DNA of 64,000 nucleotides from Tretioscincus oriximinensis (GCA_022410635.1 JAJVDF010000133.1:1637875-1701874), one strand, 5' to 3'; counted from the first letter of the stretch, positions 22,801 to 34,082 are shown. Notes: generated by a model from the letters alone, not told the origin. Made by a program: numbers and translations.

Positions 22801-25800
22801 GGTACGGAATTTGTTTCTTTGGAACTCCCGGCAGGGGCACTAACTGGAATGATGTTGATGATTTCATCTTGAACGTTCTCTTCCTCCGCCGTTCCTTCTT
22901 TTTCTTCTGGAAATGTGGACTCCTCTTCCTGAGACAACAGTGCCCACACGCCCTGTTCTTGTGCTTCAATGGAGGTTTTGTGGCCATTGTTGACCACAGG
23001 GGACTCCTCAGTGTAACCGACAACCTCCTGATCTGCTGCCTGAGTGTCCTCCGCTTGCTCTTCAAGTGTTTTCTGCATGGCTTCTTCCAACAAACCAGTG
23101 TCAGAAGCTGCTGCATCTTCTTCTGTGGAGAAAGAATCCTCCGAAGGTCTGCCATCTTGAGTTTCATCCACATTGAACAGATTGGATTCTAAATGGGTTT
23201 CTGCTCCATCGAATTCTTTCAGGGCAAAGTCCAAAGCTTCTGTGACCAGCTGACAGGGATAAGGTATATTTTGGATTGTGTCCTTTCCTGGTGGTTCTTC
23301 GTTGGTCTGTTTCTCCTCCTCCTCCTCTTCTTTTGTTTTTCCAACTTTGTAAAGTTCTTCCTCATTTCCTGTCTCTTCTGCTTCCATTTGGGCTGCACTC
23401 ACATCTCTGCTTTCTCTTTCTTCCTGGTGTTTCTGCTCAGGGCTCAATTGTTCTGGGGTACCTGGAAGTCCAGGAGAAGTAGAGTTGAACTGGGCGGGAG
23501 ACTTCTCCAAGAAGGACTGGGAAACTACGGTAATTTGTGACTTTTTTGCCACCTTGGTTTGCTGGAATGAGCCCAATCTAAAAGAAACAGAGCCAGTGAA
23601 AGCTGGAAAGTCCTTCGGAGGCAGCGCCACATCCAGACCTTTGGTGCACTGGGACTGAAGAACTGTGTTGGCTTTCTGGAATTCCCTAGCCACTGGGCTT
23701 CTGCTTTTGAGGGCCACCGAGGTGACTTCAAAGGCCTCCTTCTGGAACTTGGGCAACTGGGTCATGCTCCTTGCCTTCGGGAAAGCCGTCGAGCGTGGCC
23801 TGGGGTCACGGGATCCTAGCAGCCCCTTGTCTAGAGATGCTGCCTGCACGTTCATGTTCCTTGATTCCAAAATGACATCTGCAAGGAGCAAAGGACAACG
23901 TGCTTGTTAAGATACACTTGAGCTACACCCCAGTTAAAGAAACCTGAGCTGATTGGTCACAACTGACCGCAGTTGCTCAAGGAACCATTGATTCTGTCAG
24001 TGGTCCATGAGGGAACCAGGTGGGAGGCATATTTTCTTGATTTTAGATCATAATCTTAGAAGAGGCAATAGGGGCACTAAGGCTGCTCGTTGAATCAGAA
24101 TATTTTAATGCGGACGAACCTAAGAGGAACCCTGCTGAAAGGAGCCAGAGTCCATCCAGCCCAGCTGCCTGTCTCACCCAGTGACCCACCAGTTGCCCCT
24201 GGGCATCTCCAGCAGAAGGAGGCAAAACCTACTCCTGTTTCACAAATGGTATTTCAGGAAACCTGCCTGTTGTTCCATCCTGGAGACAGTATCAAGAGAT
24301 CCATCCTAGTAGCTGTTTATATCCTTGGCTTCCTTGAACGTGTCTAATCCTGTCTTAAAGCTCTCCAGGTTGCTTAGCAAAAGAGGACGCTGTTNGGGCC
24401 TGTTTTGCCGTCTCTCTTGGGCCTGCGTGAGTCCCTGCTGCACAAGTGAAAAGGAGGCTCCTTTTCCCACCGGGATGCCACCTGCCCATAGAAACGGGCG
24501 GCGGGAGCCTTTATGAGTTGTGCAGTTAAGCCTCCCCTGGAGCCTTTAAGAACAAGCAGAATCAGCATCAGGACCCTTTTCTTCCTCTGGGTTCTTTTCT
24601 CTCCCCCTCCGTCCTTTCATTCTCTCCATACCCACCTCCAGTAGCCACTTTGGAGTCGCCCGTTGGCATCTGCAACCTTGTGCTCTCAGCCTCCAGAAGC
24701 GTCCTGCAAAGCAAAGTGGGTGGGCTGAACAGTCTGTGTCTTTTACAAGGACACCAAAGTCGCTCTGTTTCCCCACGTGTTTCTGGCGTGTCGTCTTTTG
24801 AGGGCCGCTCGCTTCTCACAAAGACTTCTGGGGGAAAGGCAGGCACCTGCAGAGCCCCCCCCCCCTTTGCAGGTTCTTGCGTCGGAGGTTCCTGCGCTGC
24901 CCTGGGATCCCTGGTAGGTGTCCTGAATGGGGAGAAACGTCCCCCCTTCCCCTCCCTCCCAGAAGCACTTGGGCCACTGGGATGACATCATGGCTTGTGC
25001 TGGCCACCCCTGGGCCCCCATTCTCATGCTAATTGCATAGAGGGCTCTCAGTCCGCCTTTGTTCAGGAACCATCTGGAGGGGGCGGAAGAGCCCCTTTCC
25101 CGTGGGAGAGTGCAAGGGTAGGTGGGAAAGGAGAGAGCAACAGCCTCCGGGAGGTACTTTCGCAGCTGCTCCAGGATTCCCGGCCTTCCCTTTCTTTAAA
25201 GGCCGAGAGGTGATGGCTATGGGTGCCAAGCGGCTGTCATCAGGGTGGGCGATTAGGAACTGTGGCCCCCTGGGAGGCAGAGGTGGGGATGGAACCTCCA
25301 TCCCTCGCCTGCCCAGGGCATTGGGATTTGCCCTCTGGCAGAACCTGTTTTTGGTGCTTTCCTCCTGTAATCTCGTACCACTGCTGTTGCAGAGTGTGAA
25401 CGGGGCCCCCGTAGGGACAATGGGGTGTTGCTTGGCCTGCCTCTTGCCTCATCAAGGCAGGCAGGGGAGCCTGGGGTTGGCACGGGAAAGAGGGCGGCGG
25501 AGGGGCAGCCTCACCTGTACGTGGCCACCTCCAGGCTGAGGGACATTTTCAGGTGCATCAGCTGCTGCCTGTCCTCCAACAGCTGGGCAATCTGGGCTTG
25601 CAGGGACTGCTTCTCTTCCTCCAGGGACCCGATGGCCAGCTGCGGACACAGGAGGCAAGCGGTGAATGGCAGCAGCTTTGCCCCTTTGTCCTCCAGGGGG
25701 ACCCCAAGGCCCGGCCGGGGGCGGGGGAGCCCACTTGCCCCACGCAGCCACTCCCCAGGCCGCTTCCAAGTAGTGCAAACTGTCCTGTGCCTTACACAGA

Positions 25801-27565
25801 GCTCCTTGACATGCATGGCGCCCGCGAGTTCAGCTTCCTCCCCGGGATGGCCTGAGANCCCAGCAATGGGCCCCAAGGACATTAATGCCGGCCAGGAGCT
25901 TTTTCTCGGCCATCTTTGCTGCTGCCTCCCATGTTCACCTCCTTTGCTTGGGGGCAAGGGCGACGTGAGGCATACAGGTGTGGGTAACGTCCACAAGCCT
26001 GTTCCATTTTACTATAAAACTGTTTTGTGGCAAGAAGGCCGTCATCAAATTTTTACACACACAGAGCTGAAACAAGAGCTGCCAAAACCCGGGAAGTGGC
26101 CAGCAAAATGCTTGAGAAGTGGCAGGGAATCCCCTGATCTGCTGGAGCCCTGGAAAGCCTGAGTTTCTGACGAATCAGCCGCGAGGCCCAACAGCCAGCG
26201 CAGTCGGAGGTCAGGCTCGCCTCGGGGGCCCAGAATAGCAAAGCGGATCCTGTGCTGACTTGGGAAGTGGAGATTATATTGCGTGCCCTACAGCCAAGAC
26301 AGCCAACTCCTTTACCGGGCCCATCCCCGGGGGGCTAATCCAGGGGGTTCCCCAGCATTTCAGAATGGGCCACAGGTTGCCAGCCACAGTAGGAGCCCTT
26401 TGTCTGGAGGTTGATGTGCAGTGATGCTTGAAGGAAGGCTCCCCTTTGCTCACTCCCTGCAAAACCTCTGGATCTCCCCTGTATGGTTTCCTTTGAATGT
26501 GCAACTGCGGGGAGAAGGCGGATACTTTTCAGATCCCTTGGGTCCCCTCATATGGGCACCCTGGCAGGAAAGGGTCACCGGCAGTAGAAGGAAGGAATGA
26601 AACCACCACCCCCTTTGCTCTCCCTGTCCTAATCCTGGGCCTGAATCCTTTTCCTCTGTCCCTGCAGTTCCCAGGCAGACCCCCTGCTCAAGAGCCCACC
26701 CGCCCCATGTGGAGGACCCCTGCCCTCCCGCCGCTCCCTTGCTGGTGTGGCTGCCACCCACCTGCAGCTTCTCAGTTTCTCCGTGCTGCTGCTGCCACTG
26801 CTGAGAGAGGCTCTCCTCCAGGACCTCCTTCCGGATTCTGAGGCTGGCCAGTTCCTTCTCCAGCTGCTGCATCTGCAGGTGCTTCTGCCGGTTGCCTTCG
26901 GTGGCTTTCCACAGGTTCTCCTTGGCTTCGCAGAGGGAGCCTTCTAGTTGGGAGACGTCAGCCTTGTAGGTCTCCACAGCTCCTTTCCAGATGTTCGTCA
27001 GCCTCCTGGCGTAGTCCTCCACCTCCACGGGCTGGAAGCACATCGGCCCAGCGCGGAAGCCCTCCAGGCTGGTGGAGAAGCCGGCCACCTCCTGGTCCAG
27101 CCCCGCTATGTCTTCTTGGTGAGCCTGGATCAGGGCCTCCATTTCCTTCTCCAGCTGGGAGGCTTTTTCCTTCAGCCACAGCTGGGCCCGCTTCTCTTCC
27201 TCCAGCTCCTTTTTGCTGGCGGACAGCAGCTTCTTGGCCTCCTCCTGAGCCGCCCGCTCCTTCTGGCACTTGCTGGTCACCCACTGGACCTCCTCTTGCA
27301 GGGAGTCCCTGGCCAGCTCCGCCATGCACTTCTCCTGGAACGCCTGGTCCAAGGTGGCCCTCAAGGCAGCCACCTGTTCCTCGTACTTGCCCCGCCAGGA
27401 GCTCTCCGTGGGGCTGGCTTTCAAGGCGTGGATCTCCGCTCTCAGCACCTCGTTCTCCTCCTCCAGGTACTTCACCCTGGCCAGGTAGGCCTCCAGGCGT
27501 TTGTTGAGGTCCCACATCTGGAGGGACTCCTCTCCCAGGGGCCACGAACCAAGGAGACACTCCAT
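19881..27565 (-). CDS. NES: Nestin, class VI intermediate filament protein
   Basis: Nestin copolymerises with vimentin-type filaments in neural and muscle progenitors. Four coding exons join in frame: 27565-26762, 25639-25515, 24703-24636 and 23878-19881, giving 1,664 residues (human about 1,620). The head is only about 16 residues (ending EESLQMWDLNKRL). The rod begins LEAYLARVKYLEEENE, and the rod end LSLEVATYR-TLLEAE is split exactly at the exon 2/3 junction, as in mammalian nestin. The last exon, about 80% of the protein, is a Glu-rich low-complexity tail ending GLQVSENN. The acceptor CCTTGCAG before 23878 and the phases (2, then 1) support the model. Two N bases lie in the tail. Synemin, the other large-tailed filament protein, does not fit the head or the linkage. 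Confidence 0.96.
24090..24372 (-). mobile_element. Diverged CR1 fragment in NES intron 3
   Basis: Retains the CCATCCAGCCCAGC, GGTATTTCAGGA and TTGTTCCATCCTGG blocks of the CR1 3' region in minus orientation, with many substitutions, so it is an old insertion. Confidence 0.7.
25020..25070 (-). promoter_or_regulatory. NES: NES second-intron SOX/POU motif pair (candidate neural enhancer)
   Basis: Intron 2 (24704-25514) contains ATGCTAAT (25026-25033), an octamer-type POU site within CATGCTAATTGCAT. CCTTTGTTC (25056-25064), the reverse of the SOX motif AACAAAG, follows 22 bases later. The mammalian nestin neural enhancer is in the second intron and works through adjacent SOX (SOX2-class) and POU (BRN-class) sites. 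Position, motif types and close spacing match that description. The sites are seen; enhancer function is inferred. Confidence 0.75.
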
Positions 27566-28030
27566 CTTCGCCAGCGTAGTCTCAGAAGCCGCCGAGGGGA
27601 ACGGAGGGGCCCTGGCCAGTGACTGCGAGCCCCGGCCGCTGCGCTCCGCTATTCATACTGAGGGGGGGGCGCTCTGGGGGGAGGCTGGGCTTAACCGCAG
27701 GGCCGCCGCGCTCTGGGAAGGCGGTGGAAGCCCCCCCACTCCCAGGAGCCCTGCCAGGTGCCGGGCGAAGGGAGGGGCTGCGCCTGCCGCGCTTCGCTGC
27801 CCCCCAGTGGCGAAGTCCCCGGTTGGAGGGAGGCCCGGAGTGGTGCTGCCGGGGCTGGGGTGGCTCCCGTGCTGCTCCAGGGCCCCATGGCGAACCTGCT
27901 GCTTTGCAAGGGCAGGAGGGGTGGGGAGGGGCCCCCGCTAGGCAGCCTGGGGTCCCTCGGGCCAAGACGCCCTGGGGCCTCCCACAGGGCCTTCGGGGTC
28001 CGGGCTGACTTTGGACGCTGCGCTCTCCCT
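27566..28030 (-). promoter_or_regulatory. NES: NES 5' UTR and CpG-rich promoter
   Basis: GC- and CpG-rich sequence directly upstream of the NES start codon with several GC-box-like stretches and no canonical TATA box. A G run lies at 27662-27669. The transcription start is not defined. Confidence 0.5.
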
Positions 28031-28252
28031 TCTGGTCACAGAGTTTAAAAGTAGCGGCTGGATCCCCCTTTGAAGAGCCCCAAGCTGCTACCTGAGGGTC
28101 CCCTGGCTGCAGGATGCGGCGGGGCTGAACCTCTGGGCGTCCCGTCTGCTTTTTCAGAGCAAGGATCCCCGCTGGCGGAGCTGCACCTTCCTTAGCGCAN
28201 AGCAAGCAAGATCCGCAGGCTGTGGGAGCTCCACTCCAAAACATAGGCGGTG

Positions 28253-28269
28253 GCACCCTCTAGTGGCCA
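28253..28269 (-). promoter_or_regulatory. CTCF-like motif
   Basis: On the minus strand TGGCCACTAGAGGGTGC matches the CTCF core at 13 of 14 positions. It lies upstream of NES and faces the motif at 6513. Motif match only. Confidence 0.35.
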
Positions 28270-28675
28270 GGACACCAAAGGCAGGTGCTGGAAATTCTAT
28301 GGCTGGGTCAAAGCAGAGATTTCCCAATGTCCAGCCAGACCGCCTGCACCAGCCAGCCAGCAGGGCGGGAGCGCAGCCGCTGTCTCCACGTTCGTGTTCC
28401 CAGGTATCAGGTGTGCAGGGATGTATGGCAACTTCCCTAAAGCTCGGGAGCCACCCACAGGCACCAGCTTTGCTTCCATCCTGCACAGCAGCAGCAGGGT
28501 CCTCTCTGGTGGAGCTGGTGGGCAGGAGAATTAGGGGAGGCAAAGACTGGCACTTCTTCAGCCATGGGGGTATCCCTGTGTGGGATTCAGGGCCAGAAGA
28601 CAGAGATTGACAGCAACCAGGTGCATGCTCAGACTGAGAAAACAAGAAAAGAACCTGGGGCTATTAGTCCCTTAT

Positions 28676-28945
28676 ATCTTCATTCATTCATTCATTCATT
28701 TATTTGTACTTGTATCCCGCCCTATACCCGAAGGTCTCAGGGTGGCCAACCATGGGGCAGCTCACNTAGCTTTTGTTGCTTTCTCCACAACAGACACCCT
28801 GAGGAGTAGGTGGGGCTGAGAGAGTTCTAAAGAACTGTGACTGGCCCAAGGTCACCCAGCTGGCTTTCNTGGATGAGTGGGGAATCGAACCGGGAGACTC
28901 CCAGGTACGAGTCNAACACTCTAACCTGTACACCAAACTGGCACA
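28676..28945 (-). repeat. Sauria-SINE-like element, copy 2
   Basis: Full length in minus orientation: tRNA-like head at the right (GCCAGTTTGGTGTACAGGTT), B box GGTTCGATTCC, the GGTGACCTTGGGCCAGTCAC block, GGGCGGGATACAAGTACAAA and an ATGA-type tail. It carries a single copy of the internal 96-bp segment that is duplicated in copies 3 and 4. Confidence 0.87.
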
Positions 28946-28964
28946 AATTTATATTGTGTACTAG

Positions 28965-29162
28965 TATTTTAGCCGTTGGCTTATTATATATCTGGCTTCT
29001 GATGTTTGGTCTTTTCTTGTTTTCTGTGTTTGTACAGAACCCAATTTATCAGGATCTTGTTGGTTTCTCGGCATGTTCACACTGCCCGGGGGCAATGNGT
29101 GTGAGGCAGAAGGCTGGACTAGATGGGCTCTGGCCCCATTTAGCAGGGCTCCTCCGAGATTC
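28965..29162 (+). mobile_element. Old CR1 fragment
   Basis: Only the last part is clear (GAGGCAGAAGGCTGGACTAG, ATGGGCTCTGGCC). The upstream boundary is a guess. Confidence 0.5.
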
Positions 29163-29390
29163 TTAACCAGTCTGGTTAGGCAAATTCCTGGAGGACAGGA
29201 TGCCGGACCGGAAGGGCTGAGGTTCTTTGCATCGTTGTGCAAAGGGCACAGATTGTCTCTCAAGACTTGCTCTCTGGATGTGGTGACTGTGTTGGTCAGC
29301 AAAGGCCTTAGACTTGCCAGGCTTTGTGCNATTGCTTCCATGTAAGGAGGCGCCCCTTTGCAAATGATGGGCAACTGTGGCACTGGCTGA

Positions 29391-29808
29391 AGCTCCTCCC
29401 TATTATACAACACTGGGACCAGGGGGCCCTCCTTAAAACTGTTGGGTAGAAAAGTGAGAACAGACAAAGTATTTTTTCACCCAGAGGGTCATCGGCCTGT
29501 GGAATTTACTTCCAGAAGAGGTCGTAGTAGCTAACAGCTTGGATAGTTTCAAGACAGGACTAGACAGGTTTATGGACACTAAAGGTATAAATGGATACTA
29601 GGATGGATGTCTGGATGTTGCCTCTGGGATGGAGCAACAGGCAGGACTCCTGAAATACCATTTGCAGGGAGNCATGAACAGGAGCATATTTTGCTTTCCT
29701 CTGTTCGGACTGCCCAGGTGCATCTGGGGGCCTCTGTATGACACAGAATGCTGGACTTGATGGGCTGTGGCCTGATCCAGGATGGCTCTTCTTATGTTCT
29801 TATGTTCC
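29391..29808 (+). mobile_element. CR1 LINE 3' end
   Basis: Contains the CTTAAAACTGTTGGG, TTTTTTCACCCAGAGGGTCA and GGACTTGATGGGCTGTGGCC segments and the tail CTTATGTTCTTATGTTC. Confidence 0.88.
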
Positions 29809-30170
29809 CTGCACCTCCCCAGTTGCTGCCCCGGAGAGCTGCTGGGACCTTATGCCGCAGAGTGCTGGGTCTCCGCCTACAGGACCCTGTGCTCTTCTGC
29901 AGCAGACGCTGGAGGAAACACAGCTCCTGCAAGATGCTCGAAGGCCAGCTAGGTCGTTTGGGACCCTGCAAAGCCTTTTTATCCCCTTCGTGGTTTGCTA
30001 AATCAGGTAGCTTGAACGCNCCGTTCCATTTAGGCTTCGAAGGAAATGATTCCCTGAAGCTCCTGAGAAAGGAAGGAGCAGGTGCTGGCCAGAAAATGCC
30101 ATAGTGGAAACCCAGCTGCCTTTTTCCCACCTTGGATTCTGGGGTGCCCCACAGACCAGTGTGTGGAGGA

Positions 30171-30478
30171 ACAAGAAGAAGAAGAACTGGGTTCTTATAC
30201 CCGCTTTTCTCACCTTTCAAAGGGACTCAAAGCGGCTTACAAGGATATATTTTGCCCGAAGGCTCACATTCTATCTTCCCCACCAGGCTAGGGTGGTTCC
30301 CATGTATCTACTTGCAGTCAGCTGCAATTTCTTGCAATTCATGCTTTCGAATAGCTGGGTTGGCTGGAGCTACATGTTAATGGAAGGTGCTCAGCCCTCC
30401 CCACGTCCCACACAGGGCTTCCAAACCCCATCGCCCAGGCGAGAGACGAATTCCTAAGCGACTGAGCTATCTGTGTAT
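30171..30478 (-). repeat. tRNA-derived SINE (TTC-tail family), copy 3
   Basis: Minus orientation; tail GAAGAAGAAGAACTGGGTTC at left and tRNA-like head (CAGATAGCTCAGTCGCTTAGG) at right. Confidence 0.87.
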
Positions 30479-31035
30479 GTGTGTATTGTGCACCCCCACC
30501 CACTCCGTCCCATTTTGGGGCTGCCAAAATATGACCACCCTTTTGCTGAGGTCTCTCTCAGCTGTTTGGAGCCCCTTTAAAAACCCACATGAAAGTTTTT
30601 GTGATCTTATGCAACTTCCTTTTGCACTCGCTCTGCAAAAGCCCCTGATCACAAAACCAGAAAANAAGGAATGTAACAACCCTTTCTTAAGATGCACCTT
30701 GTTAGTCTGGACCAGATGGCAGAAAACAGCCTTTCTTGTGACCCCGCTGAAACTCTTGCCCAATGCCTCCAGGTGGATCTCCCCCCCCCCCCAGACGTGG
30801 GAGGCATTTGAGAAAGTGGGACANGTTTGAACTAAATTTGAAATCCATGTCACAGGCAGAACTATTATCACCAATAGGCGAACTCCCACATCAATGGCTT
30901 GAATTCTTTGCAGTAGCAAATTTTTTGGCAGCCCAAGAAACAGGAGAGGGGGGCAACAGGATCCTTACTCCATTTGAACAATATTTACATTTTGAACTAG
31001 ACNATACTAAAGGTCACTCTTCCAAAATTTATCAT

Positions 31036-31519
31036 ATATTATTGAAGAAGAAGAACAACAACAANAAGAANAAGAACANNAANANNAAGAANAANAACAA
31101 CAAGAAGAAGAACAACAACAACAGCAACAACAAGAACAGCAAGAAGAAGAACAACAACAANAAGAAGAAGAACACTAAGAACAAGAAGAAGAACAGCAAG
31201 AAGAACAAGAAAAAGAAGAAGAACTGGGTTCTTATACTCTGCTTTTCTCACCTTTCAAAGGGACTCAAAACGACTTACAAGGATATATTTTGCCCGAAGG
31301 CTGATATTCTATCTTCCCCATCAGGCTGTGGTGGTTTCCATGTATCTACTTGCAGTCAGTTGCAATTTCTTGCAATTCTTGCTTTCGAATAGCTGGGTTG
31401 GCTAGAGCTACAGGCTAGTGGATGGTGCTCGGCCCTCCCCACGTCCCACACAGGGCTTCGAAACCCCATCTCCCAGGCGAGACACGGATTCCTTAGCGAC
31501 TGAGCTATCCGTGCCTGTA
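31036..31519 (-). repeat. tRNA-derived SINE copy 4 with expanded AAG/AAC tail
   Basis: Body 31219-31519 in minus orientation. The left tail (31038-31218) has grown into about 180 bp of AAG/AAC trinucleotide repeat with many N calls, a microsatellite seeded by the SINE tail. Confidence 0.85.
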
Positions 31520-31811
31520 ATGAACCTCAACTATTGGCTTTGAAACAATATTGGGAAATGGAGGGGGGGCAGCATCGCAGAGGAATGGTCTCGAATACCC
31601 ACCAAACTCTATAATTACCCCAGAGTGCAAATAGAGAACTTAATTTCAAGATTCTATGCAAATGGTATCTCACCCTCACTACTCTTCCACCGTATGAATC
31701 ATAATTTTATCCCACTCTGTTGGCATGGTTGCAAACAGATAGGTACATATATTCCTATGTGGGGGGACTGCCCTAAACTCAAGGCTTTCTGGGATGAAGT
31801 ACAATCCATGC

Positions 31812-32385
31812 TGAGCTTGGTGTAGGGGTTAGAGTGTGGGACTCGTATCTGGTCGTCTCCCGGTTTGATTCCCCACTCCTCCATGAAAGCCAGCTGGGTG
31901 ACCTTGGGCCAGTCACAGTTCTTTGAACTCTCTCAGCCCCACCTACTCCACAGGGTGTCTGTTGTGGAGGAAGCAACAAAAGCTATGNNNNNNNNNNNNN
32001 NNNNNNNNNNNNNNNNNNNNNNNNNNNNNNNNNNNNNNNNNNNNNNNNNNNNNNNNNNNNNNNNNNNNNNNNNNNNNNNNNNNNNNNNNNNNNNNNNNNN
32101 NNNNNNNNNNNNNNNNNNNNNNNNNNNNNNNNNNNNNNNNNNNNNNNNNNNNNNNNNNNNNNNNNNNNNNNNNNNNNAGGAAGCAACAAAAGCTATGTGC
32201 TGGGTGACCTTGGGCCAGTCACAGTTCTTTGAACTCTCTCAGCCCCACCTACTCCACAGGGTGTCTGTTGTGAAGAAAGCAACAAAAGCTATGTGCGCCA
32301 CCCTACGTTTGGCTGCCCTGAGACCTTCAGGTATAGGGCGGGATATAAGTACAAATAAATAAATAAATAAATAAAAATAAATCCA
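31812..32385 (+). repeat. Sauria-SINE-like element, copy 3, with internal tandem duplication and assembly gap
   Basis: The head is AGCTTGGTGTAGGGGTTAGA with B box GGTTTGATTCC. The segment GCTGGGTGACC...AAAGCTATGT (about 96 bp) starts at 31893 and again at 32199. Between them is a gap of 190 N (31988-32177), and the sequence after the gap resumes inside another unit. It ends GGGCGGGATATAAGTACAAA and (AAAT)n. Confidence 0.88.
31988..32177. other. Assembly gap (190 N)
   Basis: A run of N inside a tandemly duplicated SINE segment. Its length is close to two 95-96 bp units, so collapsed tandem copies are a likely cause. Confidence 0.95.
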
Positions 32386-32609
32386 TTTTAAATGAGAACT
32401 TTTATCGCTGGGATTTGTTTTTCTTTCCTCGTTCAAAGACACGTACTCCTCTTTAAAACACCGTTCGTTAATTGTCCCATTTTTGACGACTGCTAAAGCT
32501 ACGATTGCACAACACTGGAAAACCTTGGGATCTGTTTCCAAACGACATTGGATGGAGAGAACCCAGTCACTTATCCTTAATGACTCCGTGTAACAACAAA
32601 ATAAATGCT

Positions 32610-32916
32610 GGGTCCCTCAGTTGCTAAGGAATCCGTCTCTCGCCTGGGAGATGGGGTTTGGAAGCCCTGTTTTGGGACGTGGGGAGGGCTGAGCACCTTC
32701 CACTAGCCTGTAGCTCTAGCCAACCCAGCTATTCGAAAGCAGGAACTGCAAGGAATTGCAACTGACTGCAAGTAGATACATGGGAACCACCACAGCCTGG
32801 TGGGGAAGATAGAATATCAGCCTTCGGGCAAAATATATCCTTGTAAGCCGCTTTGAGTCCCTTTGNAAGGTGNGAAAAGCNGGGTATAAGAACCCAGTTC
32901 TTCTTCTTCTTCTTCT
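32610..32916 (+). repeat. tRNA-derived SINE (TTC-tail family), copy 5
   Basis: Full-length copy inserted in the L1; head CCCTCAGTTGCTAAGG, tail CCCAGTTCTTCTTCTTCTTC. Confidence 0.87.
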
Positions 32917-33148
32917 AAATGTACTTTTACGTACTGCTAAACTTGACAAATCTCTCCAACCGTATGTTTTTATTTTCTGCTTCTCTCTACAATGCCAAAC
33001 GTACCAATTGGCTCAGCCTATCTCCCTCCTTCGCCATCGTAACTCTTCGTTTGCGTGCCCCCGACTGAATTGTTTTCGGTTTGTTTGGGGATTCAGTTAC
33101 ATGTTATTTTATGGTGATTAATACGATTCGCACGTTTTGTCTATAGAT

Positions 33149-33336
33149 CAGACCTGGGCAAGGGGCAGCCCGAGGGCCACATGCGGCCCTCCTACTGTCT
33201 CTGACCGGCCCGCCCCTCTTAGCTCAGAGTTATATACAGTATTGGGTGGAACTGAGTTAACTATATTAATCCNGCCCTCTAAAACCACCCCAATTTCTCA
33301 TGCGGCCCCTTGGGAAAAATTAATTGCCCACCCTTG
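33149..33336 (+). mobile_element. 188-bp hAT-type MITE, copy 2
   Basis: Same termini as copy 1 (CAGACCTGGGCAA ... TTGCCCACCCTTG), a perfect 8-bp target duplication CTATAGAT (33141-33148 and 33337-33344), and only a handful of differences from copy 1. Inserted into the L1 3' region. Confidence 0.93.
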
Positions 33337-33551
33337 CTATAGATACTGTATGATTTGTTATGTGTTATTAATTTATAAAATTAAAAAATTTTAAATTTTA
33401 AACACGAAAGACAAGAAGCGATGTGTCTTGGCAGGATTAGGAGACTTTNAACATTCTGTTTTCATCCCAAGGGTAATAAGAAGTGGCCTGGATACGGCCT
33501 GCCACCCCCTAGGGGAACAATGTTTGGATAGAAGGTTCTTGGAGAGATATT

Positions 33552-33775
33552 TCATAGAATCATAGAGTTGGAAGGGACCTCCAGGGTCATAGAGTTCCAA
33601 CCCCNTGCTCGATGCAGGATTCATTAAACCATCCCAGACAGATGACTGTCCATTCTCTGTTTGAAGACCTCCAGGGAAGGCGAANTCACAACCCCCTGTG
33701 GCAACCTGTTCCACTGGTTTATCACCCTGACTGTTAGNAAGTTTTTTCTGATATCTAATCTAAATCTATTTGCAA
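33552..33775 (-). mobile_element. CR1 LINE 3' end, ATTCTATGA-tail subfamily
   Basis: Same subfamily as the copy at 6060: CATAGAATCATAGAGTTGG at the left end, truncated at right near AATCTAAATC. Confidence 0.8.
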
Positions 33776-34076
33776 CTCTTGCAGCAGCCACGGATGGGTC
33801 CTGTGCTGGGCCAGCAGGCAGACAGTGGCTCCACTGTGGCAGCCTGTTCCCAACTCCCTTGCCCCCATCAATAGCCTGCTGACAATGGGCTGAGGCTGGC
33901 CCCTGAGCCCAGTGGCCCTTTCACTAACCTGGGGCAAAACGGTGAACGGCAAATCTTTGTACATCGCGCGTCTCCCCTAGAGTGCAAAAAACCTTAAGTA
34001 AAAACATTCAGGCCGCTTCTGAAAGACCACAGGAGTGGAAGCAAAGAAACGTTTCTTAAAAAGGCATTCGACTGCG

Positions 34077-34082
34077 TTTATT
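34077..34082 (-). terminator. HDGF: HDGF polyadenylation signal
   Basis: TTTATT on the plus strand, AATAAA on the minus strand, about 260 bp after the HDGF stop codon. The 3' UTR would be 34340 down to about 34060. Confidence 0.6.

Larger units (their letters stand above)
30830..33400 (+). mobile_element. L1-type LINE, ORF2 3' region, broken by four later insertions
   Basis: Four blocks of one degenerate L1 remain: 30830-31035, 31520-31811, 32386-32608 and 32917-33400. Translated pieces resemble the end of L1 ORF2, including a block with CWHGCKQIGTYIPMWGDCP, where L1 ORF2 proteins carry their C-terminal Cys-rich motif, and HTGKPWDL further on. An A/T-rich end follows. Stop codons and frameshifts show that it is dead. 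The interruptions are two tRNA-SINEs, one Sauria-like SINE and one hAT MITE. Confidence 0.7.

Noticed and set aside
26450..26761. Extension of NES exon 1 reading frame past 26762
   Set aside because: A consensus GTGGGT donor follows GAGAAGCTGCAG and the rod continues exactly at the exon 2 acceptor, as in mammalian nestin; the extension is intron.
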